Assembly (NCBI RefSeq): GCF_021441885.1
Contig: NZ_CP090438.1
Coordinates: 1,240,001 to 1,304,000 of the forward strand
Direction: 5' to 3'
Origin: Vibrio maritimus
Lineage (GTDB): Bacteria > Pseudomonadota > Gammaproteobacteria > Enterobacterales > Vibrionaceae
Length of the DNA stretch: 64,000 bases
Part shown: one piece after another, positions 33,903-42,149 of the stretch
How positions within the stretch are numbered: position 1 is the first letter of the stretch
Layout: every line of letters begins with the position of its first letter
Made by a program: the position numbers and the translations under genes
Notes under the pieces: generated by a model
The model's input: only the letters and a program-made list of their open reading frames with translations
Told to the model about the DNA's origin: nothing
The model's database searches: none

Positions 33903-35468
33903 TTACCCCTTGTGCGCCGTTTTGATTGCTGAAATGACGGCTTGCGCCTTACCACGAGTTTCATCCGCTTCGGATTGAGGGTCCGAGTCAAATACAACAC
34001 CGGCGCCCGCTTGAACTTGAGCAATACCGTCTTCAACGTACGCTGAGCGAATTACGATACAGGTATCTAAATCACCCGCACCGTTCATGTAACCAACGGC
34101 GCCGCCGTAGCTGCCTCGAGTTTGGCCTTCGAATTGGCGAATCAGCTGCATTGCACGAATCTTGGGTGCACCGGTGAGCGTACCCATATTCATACAAGCT
34201 TGGTAGCCGTGAAGGGCATCTAGGTCACCACGAAGTTGACCGACGACGCGAGAAACTAAGTGCATGACGTGACTGTAGCGGTCTGTTTTTAGAAGGTCGG
34301 CTACATGGCGAGAGCCGGGCTCTGCAATGCGAGCCACGTCGTTACGTGCTAGGTCAACCAGCATCATGTGCTCCGCGTTCTCTTTCATGTCGCTGCGAAG
34401 CTCTAGCTCAATGCGGCTATCTAGGTCTTTGTTGATGCTGCCATCCGCATTCTTGCCGCGACGTCGAGTACCCGCGATAGGGTAGATCTCAATTTGGTTT
34501 GAGTCTTTGCCGTACTTAAGTGCACTCTCTGGAGAGGCACCAAACAGAGTAAACAGCTCATCTTGCATATAGAACATGTAAGGGCTTGGGTTGCTCTGCT
34601 TCAGCTCTTTGTAGGCAGCAAGAGGTGAAGGGCATGGCAGTGTGAAACGGCGAGATGGTACAACTTGGAAGATGTCACCACGAACCACGTACTCTTTTAA
34701 GTCGCGAACGATTTGGCAAAAGTCTTCATCTGAGATGCTTACGTCTTCTTGAATACCTTCGACTTTCGTTGCCGCTGGCACCATTTTTAGGTTTTCGCAT
34801 TGCTGGCTGATCTCTGTGATTCGGCCGCGGATACGAGCAAGTTCGGCATCATCGTGGTTAAACAGCGTCGTTTGTAGGTCGCAAGACTCTTTTTGGTGGT
34901 CGACAACCAGTAGACTCTCAGCAACATAGAATACAAAGTCAGGACACTGGTTCGCTTGGTTTGCATCGCCCAGAGGCTCAAAGTTCGCAACGATGTCGTA
35001 AGCAAATAGCCCGCCCATGAAAATGGCGTTTTTATCCAAACCGCTTAGGTCAAAGCTGTGTTGAACAAGGCGCAGCGCATCAAAAGAGGAGGCTTCACGA
35101 AGTCGAGAGTCTTCATCGAGTGTGTCATCTGGCATCTCAAACTGAACGACGAGCTCTTTGTCTGTTAGCGTGTGTTCGATTTCCTCTGCAATATTCTGAG
35201 CAATAATGTTAAGAAGGTTAACACCATTGGTGGTCAGCGCTTCATAACGTACCTTGTGACCTTCACACACAATACGAACGGCAGAATCAACGATAAGTAG
35301 GCTCTGTAGGTCTTGTTTTGAGTCGATTTCAGCAGACTCAAGTAGCAGACTATCGGTTTTGTTTTCACACAGGGTGTGAAACAGTCTGGTTGGGTCTTGC
35401 GCGTATGGCACTTGGAGAGAAAGGACTTCCAATCGACCCTGTTTATTGATGCTAATGGCTTTATTCAC
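33903..35468 (-). CDS. trpE: Anthranilate synthase component I
   Basis: 521 residues. The N-terminal half carries the tryptophan feedback motif LLLESAEI. The chorismate-binding half includes IAGTRRRGKNADGS, ELRSDMKENAEHMMLVDLAR and GSYGGAVGYM. First committed step of tryptophan synthesis. It is the first structural gene after the leader and attenuator at 35635-35792. Confidence 0.98.
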   Translation of the reverse strand: MNKAISINKQGRLEVLSLQVPYAQDPTRLFHTLCENKTDSLLLESAEIDSKQDLQSLLIVDSAVRIVCEGHKVRYEALTTNGVNLLNIIAQNIAEEIEHTLTDKELVVQFEMPDDTLDEDSRLREASSFDALRLVQHSFDLSGLDKNAIFMGGLFAYDIVANFEPLGDANQANQCPDFVFYVAESLLVVDHQKESCDLQTTLFNHDDAELARIRGRITEISQQCENLKMVPAATKVEGIQEDVSISDEDFCQIVRDLKEYVVRGDIFQVVPSRRFTLPCPSPLAAYKELKQSNPSPYMFYMQDELFTLFGASPESALKYGKDSNQIEIYPIAGTRRRGKNADGSINKDLDSRIELELRSDMKENAEHMMLVDLARNDVARIAEPGSRHVADLLKTDRYSHVMHLVSRVVGQLRGDLDALHGYQACMNMGTLTGAPKIRAMQLIRQFEGQTRGSYGGAVGYMNGAGDLDTCIVIRSAYVEDGIAQVQAGAGVVFDSDPQSEADETRGKAQAVISAIKTAHKG

Positions 35469-35634
35469 AAAAGCTCCTTTTAATCTTGAATCTGCTGTTG
35501 CAACAATCTTGGTTCACCTAGCGGTCATTAAGCTATAGTCGCACAATTAAAACGTTTGCCCAACGCTCAATGTACCCAAATTGTTGCTAAAATAATCGTT
35601 TAAATTGAATTCTTTGTCAGATGAATCGAAAAAC

Positions 35635-35661
35635 AAAAAAGCCCACTCGATTGAGTGGGCT
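35635..35661 (-). terminator. trp attenuator terminator (segments 3:4)
   Basis: On the minus strand: GCCCACTC, loop AATC, GAGTGGGC, then six T. Segment 3 (GCCCACTC) can instead pair with GAGTGGGC at 35698-35705 (segment 2), which overlaps the last Trp codon of the leader; that is the antiterminator. Segment 2 also pairs with segment 1 (CACTTGGAT at 35713-35721 with ATCCGAGTG at 35701-35709, one G-U). All three attenuation hairpins can be read. Confidence 0.93.
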
Positions 35662-35681
35662 TTAATCAAATTCGGGTTTGA

Positions 35682-35792
35682 TTATGCACGCAAAAAAGCC
35701 CACTCGGATTGTATCCAAGTGCGCCACCAACCTACTAGAGCATTAACCCCAAGGTTTAAAGGTTTTTTGAATGTATGAATATCGAGTAACAT
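35682..35792 (-). CDS. trpL: trp operon leader peptide
   Basis: 36 residues starting ATG at 35792. Four Trp codons sit in the second half at positions 22, 23, 26 and 31 (VGWWRTWIQSEWAF), the sensor of charged tRNA-Trp. The WWRTW core resembles known Vibrio trp leaders. Ribosome stalling at the paired Trp codons would mask segment 1 and favour the 2:3 antiterminator, allowing read-through into trpE. The gene is too short for routine gene calling. Confidence 0.93.
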   Translation of the reverse strand: MLLDIHTFKKPLNLGVNALVGWWRTWIQSEWAFLRA

Positions 35793-35820
35793 ACGTGCCT
35801 AATCTCAAAATCTGTATCTG

Positions 35821-35855
35821 CGTACTAGTTAACTAGTTCGCGAGCTAAAAGTCAA
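35821..35855 (-). promoter_or_regulatory. trp promoter with embedded TrpR operator
   Basis: Minus strand: -35 TTGACT (35855-35850), 17-base spacer, -10 TTAACT (35832-35827). The operator CGAACTAGTTAACTAGTACG (35840-35821) covers the -10 and is identical, as I recall it, to the E. coli trp operator core. TrpR with tryptophan would block initiation. Confidence 0.93.
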
Positions 35856-35871
35856 CCGAAAATGTGAAAAA

Positions 35872-36768
35872 ATGAAGATAGATTTACACAGTCACACTAC
35901 CGCCTCTGATGGCCGATTATCGGTTGCTGATCTCTTAGACAGAGCCATAAGCTTCGATGTAAAAGTTCTGGCGATTACTGACCACGACACCTTAGACGCG
36001 TTGCCTACCGCGCATCAGCTAATTGAAGAGCAGTCCTTGCCTATTGAGTTGGTGAACGGCATCGAAATTTCGACGGTCTGGCAGAATAAAGACATTCATA
36101 TTGTCGGGCTTGGCGTAGACATTGACTCCCCTGAATTAAATGCGCTGATCCGCGCTCAGCAAGCAAGAAGAGTAGAACGTTCTGAACTTATCGCTCATCG
36201 GCTGGAAAAAGCAACCCGTGAGGGTTTGCTTGAAGAAGTGAAGGCGATAGCGGGCGATGCCCCAATCACTCGCGCTCATTTTGCGAAATGGCTGGTGGAC
36301 AACGGTTACGCGAAAAACATGCAGCAGGTGTTCAAGAAGTTTATGACGCGCAATAACACCGGCTATGTGCCACCAAACTGGTGCACCATGTCAGAAGCTG
36401 TAAATGCCATTCATCAAGCGGGTGGGCTAGCCGTGCTGGCACACCCGGGCCGTTATCAGTTAACGGCTAAGTGGCTAAAGCGTCTACTGACGGCATTTGT
36501 TGAAGCTAATGGCGATGCAATGGAAGTGGCTCAGCCACAACAAAGTCAACAAGAAAGGCGCAACCTCGCAGATTATGCGATACAATACAATCTATTAGCT
36601 TCACAAGGGTCAGATTTCCACTATCCTTCCCCTTGGATGGAGTTAGGTAGAAACTTGTGGTTACCATCAGGCGTAGAACCGGTATGGGACCGCTTACCAC
36701 TAAAGACAGCAACTTCGCTGACGACCACTACAATTGAGGGTGGTGCTGAAGATGGTGAAAAAGAATAA
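35872..36768 (+). CDS. rnm: PHP-domain 5'-3' exoribonuclease RNase AM
   Basis: 298 residues. PHP phosphoesterase motifs: DLHSHTTASDG, ITDHDTLDALPTA, GIEISTVW, LAVLAHPGRY and SQGSDFHYP, giving the full set of His/Asp/Glu metal ligands. The E. coli counterpart (YciV/TrpH) trims 5' ends of 5S and 23S rRNA. The gene is divergent from trp, and its ATG is only 17 bases beyond the trp -35, so its promoter must overlap the trp control region. The ribosome site is poor (AAAAA only). Confidence 0.93.
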   Translation: MKIDLHSHTTASDGRLSVADLLDRAISFDVKVLAITDHDTLDALPTAHQLIEEQSLPIELVNGIEISTVWQNKDIHIVGLGVDIDSPELNALIRAQQARRVERSELIAHRLEKATREGLLEEVKAIAGDAPITRAHFAKWLVDNGYAKNMQQVFKKFMTRNNTGYVPPNWCTMSEAVNAIHQAGGLAVLAHPGRYQLTAKWLKRLLTAFVEANGDAMEVAQPQQSQQERRNLADYAIQYNLLASQGSDFHYPSPWMELGRNLWLPSGVEPVWDRLPLKTATSLTTTTIEGGAEDGEKE

Positions 36769-36926
36769 AGAAGCCGATATCTTTTGGCCTTAGCGTTTGT
36801 CCAAATAGACATAAGCATCTTCACCTCACTTTCTTTTGATTCATTATCGTATTGAAGAGACAGCTCTTGAAGTCGAACGACAGGGAAGGTCGTACCGAGA
36901 GCGTCCTTAAGTTTGAAGGAATAACA

Positions 36927-37547
36927 ATGAGCCAATTTTTTTATGTACACCCAGAAAACCCGCAGGCACGCTTGATCACTCAAGCGGTAGCCATAGTTCG
37001 TAACGGCGGTGTCATTATCTATCCAACCGATTCTGGTTATGCACTTGGCTGTCAGCTAGAAAACAAACAAGCGTTGGAGCGCATTTGTCAGATCCGTCGT
37101 CTCGATGACAAACACAACTTCACTTTGTTGTGTCGTGACCTGTCTGAACTGTCTCTTTACGCACGTGTTGATAACACTGCATTTCGTCTGTTAAAGAACA
37201 ACACGCCTGGTCCTTACACCTTTATCTTCAAAGGCACTAAGGAAGTCCCGCGCCGTTTGATGAATCCAAAGCGTAAGACGATTGGTATTCGTGTACCAGA
37301 CAATCAAATTGCTCTTGATTTGCTTGAAGCATTGGGTGAGCCGCTAATGTCGACTTCCCTGATTTTGCCTGGTAACGAAGTGACGGAATCAGATCCCGAA
37401 GAGATCCGTGACAAGCTAGAGCATGCGGTAGATTGCATCTTGAATGGCGGTTATTTAGGTGAGCAACCGACGACAGTGATTGACTTTAGTGACGACGAAG
37501 CAAAAGTTCTACGTGTTGGTGCAGGCGACCCTGAACCATTCGAGTAG
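36927..37547 (+). CDS. yciO: YciO, Sua5/YrdC/YwlC-family protein
   Basis: 206 residues from ATG 36927, matching the E. coli length; AAGGA lies upstream, and the longer frame from 36852 has no support. Family motifs: GGVIIYPTDSGYALGCQ, KNNTPGPYTFIFKG, TIGIRVPDNQIALDLL and the C-terminal VLRVGAGDPEPFE. Relatives make threonylcarbamoyl-adenylate for tRNA t6A; YciO itself is a weak or alternative paralogue. It lies 158 bases after rnm, in the usual rnm-yciO-rluB order. Confidence 0.92.
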   Translation: MSQFFYVHPENPQARLITQAVAIVRNGGVIIYPTDSGYALGCQLENKQALERICQIRRLDDKHNFTLLCRDLSELSLYARVDNTAFRLLKNNTPGPYTFIFKGTKEVPRRLMNPKRKTIGIRVPDNQIALDLLEALGEPLMSTSLILPGNEVTESDPEEIRDKLEHAVDCILNGGYLGEQPTTVIDFSDDEAKVLRVGAGDPEPFE

Positions 37548-37686
37548 AGTTTTGAATGTTTTCTTACTAAATTAGTGAAGAAACTTGATGCGTGAATCAG
37601 GTTTCTTTGCGATAATACGCGACCGCGATTTTTAGGTCGCATTATCTGGTTTCGACGTCTGTGAAGACGACATTATAGGTAGGTAA

Positions 37687-38619
37687 ATGAGCGAAAAATT
37701 ACAAAAAGTGCTTGCTCGCGCAGGCCACGGTTCTCGTCGTGAACTTGAAGCCCTGATTAAATCTGGGCGCGTGAGTGTGAATGGTCAGGTAGCAAGACTG
37801 GGCGAACGTCTGGAAGACGAAAATGCGGTCATCCGTATCGATGGTCATACTGTTTCTGCCAAAGCACAAGAAGAAGTGGTTTGTCGAGTTCTGGCCTACT
37901 ACAAGCCGGAAGGTGAGCTATGTACACGTCACGACCCTGAAGGTCGTCGTACCGTGTTCGACCGCTTGCCAAAGATCCGCGGTTCTCGCTGGATTTCTGT
38001 TGGTCGTCTTGACGCTAACACATCAGGTCTACTCCTTTTCACGACCGATGGTGAACTGGCTAACCGCCTAATGCACCCAAGCCGCCAAGTAGAGCGTGAA
38101 TACCTTGTGCGTGTATTTGGTGAAGTGAACGAGCAAAAAGTTCGCAACGTGGTAAACGGTGTTGAGCTGGACGATGGCATGGCTCGCTTCGAAGACGTGG
38201 TTTACGCGGGTGGTGAAGGTATGAACCACACCTTCTACGTCGTTATCAACGAAGGTCGTAACCGTGAAGTACGTCGTCTGTGGGAATCTCAAGAGACCAC
38301 AGTTAGCCGCCTTAAGCGTGTACGCTACGGCGACATCTACCTAGACAAGAAACTGCCTCGTGGCGGTTGGATGGAACTCACTCTAAAAGAAGTAAACTAC
38401 CTACGTGAGCTAGTTGAACTTCGCCCTGAGAAAGAGACCATGCTAGACCAAAGCCAGAACACCTCTCGTCAACGTGAGCGTTCTCGCAGCCAGAAAATTC
38501 GTCGCGCAGTACGTCGCCACGAAGAGCGTGCAAATGCGCCAAAAGGTCGTAGCAACCAACAACGCCGCAACAAAAAGTCTTCTGGTGAGCAAGGTGCTCG
38601 TAATAAGACGCGTCGCTAA
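37687..38619 (+). CDS. rluB: 23S rRNA pseudouridine(2605) synthase RluB
   Basis: 310 residues. An S4 RNA-binding domain (LQKVLARAGHGSRRELEALI onward) is followed by the RsuA-type catalytic domain with Asp109 in VGRLDANTSGLLLF. The last 65 residues are an extended Arg/Lys/Gln-rich tail, common in RluB. It modifies helix 89 region U2605 of 23S rRNA. A strong terminator follows. Confidence 0.96.
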   Translation: MSEKLQKVLARAGHGSRRELEALIKSGRVSVNGQVARLGERLEDENAVIRIDGHTVSAKAQEEVVCRVLAYYKPEGELCTRHDPEGRRTVFDRLPKIRGSRWISVGRLDANTSGLLLFTTDGELANRLMHPSRQVEREYLVRVFGEVNEQKVRNVVNGVELDDGMARFEDVVYAGGEGMNHTFYVVINEGRNREVRRLWESQETTVSRLKRVRYGDIYLDKKLPRGGWMELTLKEVNYLRELVELRPEKETMLDQSQNTSRQRERSRSQKIRRAVRRHEERANAPKGRSNQQRRNKKSSGEQGARNKTRR

Positions 38620-38640
38620 TCACGACAGTTATCGAATACT

Positions 38641-38668
38641 AAAAAAACCAGCGTGAGCTGGTTTTTTT
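38641..38668. terminator. Bidirectional terminator after rluB
   Basis: Perfect 12-bp stem AAAAAAACCAGC / GCTGGTTTTTTT with a GTGA loop. Shared with the convergent M20 gene. Confidence 0.9.
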
Positions 38669-38694
38669 GTACGTGCGAATCGAACAAGAGTCAG

Positions 38695-40029
38695 TTATTG
38701 GCTTTGTTCTGAGTTGAGAAATGCCTTAACCACAGAAGTAAGAGCAATCGTCCCCGTTGGGATTGCGCCTTGTTCAACCACAAAATTTGGATTGTGGTTG
38801 GTATATTTAGGGAAAGTGCCGTGTTCGACAAAGCTATCCCATGTGTTCTGTGTTGCCGCACCAACTTCGACAAACAATACCGGTACTTCAGGGTATTCGT
38901 AGGTCAACATGTGAAAATCTTCAGACCCCATTACTGGTGGAAACCCGAGTTTCACGTTCTCTTCTCCAAGAGACTCAATCATGGCCTGTTTGGCGACTTC
39001 CGACTCTTTAGTTGGATTAATGAGTGGTGTTGAGTAGCCTTTCATCTCATAGGTCGGCATGTTGTCTTCATCCACACCGTACATGCGAGCCACATTGTCG
39101 GTGACTTGCTTGATACCTTTAAGCATCACATCACGATCTTCAGTGCGGTACCAGCGAAGGTTAAGCTTGAGCGTCGCCGTATCAGGAATGATGTTGTTTT
39201 CACTGCCGGACTCAATCGCGCCGACAGACAGCACGGCCGGTTGTTGTTGGTCGACCATTCGCGACATGATAGTTTGGTAGCCAAGTACTGACATTGATGC
39301 CATCACAACCGGATCTTTGGTGACATGAGGTGTTGAACCATGACCACCGACACCTTGAATGAAGACGTCAATCTGGTCGGTACCCGCCATACGACGACCG
39401 TCGGAGATTGATACACTGCCTTCTGGCAGAAGAGGGTGAACATGGCCCGCAATCAAAATATCCGGCACTGGCACCTTATTAAATAGTCCGTCTTTTGCCA
39501 TCGCTGTTGCGCCCATAATTAGCTCTTCAGCAGGCTGGGCGATAAGGACTACGGTGCCGCTCCATTTCTCTTTCGCTTCAGTCAACTGTTTTGCCATGCC
39601 CAGAAGCCAAGTTATGTGAGCATCGTGACCGCACGCGTGCATTGCGTAAATCGGATTACCAAAGCGGTCTTTGGTTGGGTTTGTGGATTTGTAAGGCAGG
39701 TCCGTTTCTTCTTTAACAGGTAAAGCGTCCATGTCCGCACGGAACATGACCGTTGGTCCATCACCATTTTTAAGCACCGCGGCTACGCCGGTTCGCGCGA
39801 TGCCTTCGTGAACCTCGAAACCAAGCTGCTTGAGTTCATTAGCAATGATCTTAGCCGACTCAAATTCCATAAAGCCGATCTCTGGGTTGGCATGGAAGTG
39901 TTCAAACAGCTCAATCAGTCTTTCATTGTCCTGGTAGACGGACTGTTTCAATTCAGAGTCAGCAAACAGGGTTGGTGAGAATAGGAAGACGGAAGAGGCT
40001 AGGGCAGTAAGCGTCATCTTTTTAATCAT
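38695..40029 (-). CDS. Exported M20 family amidohydrolase/aminoacylase
   Basis: 444 residues with a signal peptide (basic start KK, hydrophobic core, cleavage near LFA-DSE). The M20 metal ligands are all visible: FRADMDALPVK, HACGHDAHI, QPAEELIMGA and the C-terminal MGSEDFHMLT. This is the hippurate/N-acyl-amino-acid amidohydrolase (carboxypeptidase Ss1) subgroup. It would release amino acids from N-acyl or N-aroyl conjugates in the periplasm. Two more amide hydrolases follow within 4 kb (Ntn acylase and AbgB-like enzyme). Confidence 0.88.
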   Translation of the reverse strand: MIKKMTLTALASSVFLFSPTLFADSELKQSVYQDNERLIELFEHFHANPEIGFMEFESAKIIANELKQLGFEVHEGIARTGVAAVLKNGDGPTVMFRADMDALPVKEETDLPYKSTNPTKDRFGNPIYAMHACGHDAHITWLLGMAKQLTEAKEKWSGTVVLIAQPAEELIMGATAMAKDGLFNKVPVPDILIAGHVHPLLPEGSVSISDGRRMAGTDQIDVFIQGVGGHGSTPHVTKDPVVMASMSVLGYQTIMSRMVDQQQPAVLSVGAIESGSENNIIPDTATLKLNLRWYRTEDRDVMLKGIKQVTDNVARMYGVDEDNMPTYEMKGYSTPLINPTKESEVAKQAMIESLGEENVKLGFPPVMGSEDFHMLTYEYPEVPVLFVEVGAATQNTWDSFVEHGTFPKYTNHNPNFVVEQGAIPTGTIALTSVVKAFLNSEQSQ

Positions 40030-40124
40030 AATAGTGTTTCCGTAGTTGGGTTGTGATGAGCCAAACGGCGGTTTTCCCTATGCTATTCAACTCATTAGTA
40101 TCGACAAACTCTTCTGTAGAGGAC

Positions 40125-40799
40125 TCAGTCCTCACCCTCTCGCATTTTAACTAAAGTGAACTTTTGCCCGAGTAGTGCCCAGTTTGGTACCCCAATATTG
40201 AAGTAGATGGACAGCGAACGACCGGCAATGATGAGTAAGATACATAGTGTCGAGCTCAGTACCGACCATTGTGGTGCGAGACTTAAAACCACGCAGTGCA
40301 TGGCACAGCCCAGTGCGATAGGAATCGCGTAAAGTTCGCTTTCAAAAAGTAGAGTAGGTCTTTGCATCAGCATATCTCTGACAATGCCGCCTCCCACTGC
40401 AGTTATTAGGCCCATGAACACAGGAGCGATAGGGAGTCCAAACCCAAGTGCCCATGCCTTGTTAGTGGCTTGAATGGCAAACAAAGCAATGGCAAAGGCA
40501 TCGATATGAAGATAAAACTCGTTTATCCAGCGCTTTTTCAGTAGACCAAAGAAGACGAAACCTAACAGGCTCGCACTGATAGAGATCCATACATAGCTAA
40601 GATCTTGAGACCAAAAGACAGGGACATCCAACATGAGGTCACGCATGGTACCCCCGCCAATTGAAGTGATAAGACCCAAAATAATAAGTGAAAAAATATC
40701 GACACGTCTTTTACTTGCAGCCAGTACGGCTGACAGTGCGAAAGCGGCGGTTCCTAGTACGGTGACAACTTCACTGAAAATTTCTTGACCAGAGCTCAT
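40125..40799 (-). CDS. TRIC-type membrane channel family protein (UPF0126/YicG-like)
   Basis: 224 residues, seven hydrophobic helices in two repeats. Each repeat carries the glycine-rich kink: GLITSIGGGTMRDLML in the first, GLITAVGGGIVRDMLM in the second. Bacterial relatives are trimeric cation channels; some YicG-like members are linked to glycine or other uptake. I set the start at ATG 40799 after TTGAGGCAAAAA; the longer frame starts at the TTG within that ribosome site. It lies 95 bases upstream of the exported M20 gene on the same strand. Confidence 0.88.
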   Translation of the reverse strand: MSSGQEIFSEVVTVLGTAAFALSAVLAASKRRVDIFSLIILGLITSIGGGTMRDLMLDVPVFWSQDLSYVWISISASLLGFVFFGLLKKRWINEFYLHIDAFAIALFAIQATNKAWALGFGLPIAPVFMGLITAVGGGIVRDMLMQRPTLLFESELYAIPIALGCAMHCVVLSLAPQWSVLSSTLCILLIIAGRSLSIYFNIGVPNWALLGQKFTLVKMREGED

Positions 40800-40838
40800 T
40801 TTTTGCCTCAATCATATGCAGATAAACGGTGAGTAACA

Positions 40839-40933
40839 GGATTCGAAGGTCCAGGCTGTCGACCTTTCGAATCTCATCATCTAAAGGGTTACCACGCAGC
40901 CATCTGTTCCTCCGAAGAGATAACTGCGTGGTA
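40839..40933. repeat. Two successive inverted repeats between Ntn acylase and TRIC genes
   Basis: GATTCGAAGGTC (40840-40851) pairs with GACCTTTCGAATC (40861-40873) with one bulge. TACCACGCAG (40890-40899) pairs with CTGCGTGGTA (40924-40933). Neither has a T-run on the minus strand, so rho-independent termination is uncertain. Confidence 0.55.
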
Positions 40934-40947
40934 CGTCGCGTCGATGA

Positions 40948-41919
40948 TTACATCCAAGTGATCATTGATGTCTGAGCTAGCTTGTCAGTCACATCACCGG
41001 CGATGAACTCAGGACCATTTAGCTCGATTGCCATAATTGGTGCACCTTGCTCAAGATTTAGGTTGTCTAGGTCAACCCAGATAAGTGCTGGTTGGCTCGC
41101 TGAGTCCAGGAAAAAGCGTTTTGCGTCGTGGTCTGACATTGAGCGCCATAGCGTTGCAGAGATGTTTGGGTGTTCTGGATCTTCCATACCTAGAGGTACG
41201 CCTACAGAGCGCAATACAGATAGGGCAGCAGCCGTTGCTTCTTGACCGTCAGCGAAGTTAGGCGTGCTTTTTAGTAGGTAGTTAGCACGAACAAAACGGT
41301 CTGCCGCATTGATTGTGCCTGGCAGCATTTTGTCTCCACCAACAAGCTCCCAGTATTTGTTGATTGCAATTTGCTCGTCAAAAACTGGAGAGTTAGTCAT
41401 AACACGGTAGTCATTGCTGTGGTGGATTTTAAGCTCACCATCGACATATTCTAGAATTGCGCTGTCGCCAGTGCTATCAGAAAGAGAAAGGTGAACCGAT
41501 GCTGCGCGGCCGTTAGGTAGTAGCGGAGCGACAATCACAAAAGGAGGCTCTTGCATTGCAGCGACTGCTTCTGCAACAGTAGCGAAGTTATCCAAGAAGT
41601 ATTGGTTCCATGCGCCAATAGAAAGACGAGGTTTGTTCGATAGTGTGTAGTCACCGTAATCCGCTTCAGCAAGATAAAGAGTGTTGGCAGCCAAACCCGC
41701 TTCATTTAGACCGTCAGAAGATGCTTTGCCGTAAAAAGAAGCAAAAACAGAACCATACTTAGAAGTCCAAGTCAGTGCATTTTCCATACTGCCACCGGTT
41801 TGTGCTAGGCCGCGTGGGTATACGATCATGCTGGTTTTTGCGGTTGGATCGTTCCAATCCATGCCACGTGCAGTAATGAATTTGCCAGTTTCTGTTTGAT
41901 ACATAATACGAGTACACAT
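40948..41919 (-). CDS. Ntn-hydrolase, choloylglycine hydrolase / penicillin V acylase family
   Basis: 323 residues from ATG 41919. This start puts the nucleophile at Cys2 (MCTRIMYQTE), and the bile-salt-hydrolase/PVA residues fall at the classical numbers: Arg18 and Asp21 in TARGMDW, and Asn176 in VMTNSPVF. GGAGAAAGCACTT precedes it; the longer frame begins at the TTG inside that site and would bury the nucleophile. No signal peptide is seen. Gram-negative members cleave penicillin V and N-acyl homoserine lactones, so a quorum-signal or acyl-amide acylase role is possible. Substrate unproven. Confidence 0.9.
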   Translation of the reverse strand: MCTRIMYQTETGKFITARGMDWNDPTAKTSMIVYPRGLAQTGGSMENALTWTSKYGSVFASFYGKASSDGLNEAGLAANTLYLAEADYGDYTLSNKPRLSIGAWNQYFLDNFATVAEAVAAMQEPPFVIVAPLLPNGRAASVHLSLSDSTGDSAILEYVDGELKIHHSNDYRVMTNSPVFDEQIAINKYWELVGGDKMLPGTINAADRFVRANYLLKSTPNFADGQEATAAALSVLRSVGVPLGMEDPEHPNISATLWRSMSDHDAKRFFLDSASQPALIWVDLDNLNLEQGAPIMAIELNGPEFIAGDVTDKLAQTSMITWM

Positions 41920-42101
41920 AAGTGCTTTCTCCAAAGGTTAGTTTTGATATTTCGTTGAGCGGTAATACATTTGTCTCAACAACTGCGGTTATAGTATCTG
42001 GCTTGTCTCTAACCCCTGAATTCACTGAAGAGGATTCAATCATCACCTCTTAGTAATGCGGGAATAGGAATATAGGGAACCTAAGCGCTTTGTGTAGCGA
42101 C

Positions 42102-42133
42102 AAAAAAAGCGAGGGCATTGATGCCCTCGCTTT
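42102..42133 (-). terminator. Terminator after the AbgB-like gene
   Basis: AAAGCGAGGGCAT / ATGCCCTCGCTTT, 13-bp stem, with a T-run on the minus strand. It implies that the Ntn acylase has its own promoter in 41920-42101. Confidence 0.88.
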
Positions 42134-42149
42134 GATGAGTTTGTGAGAA

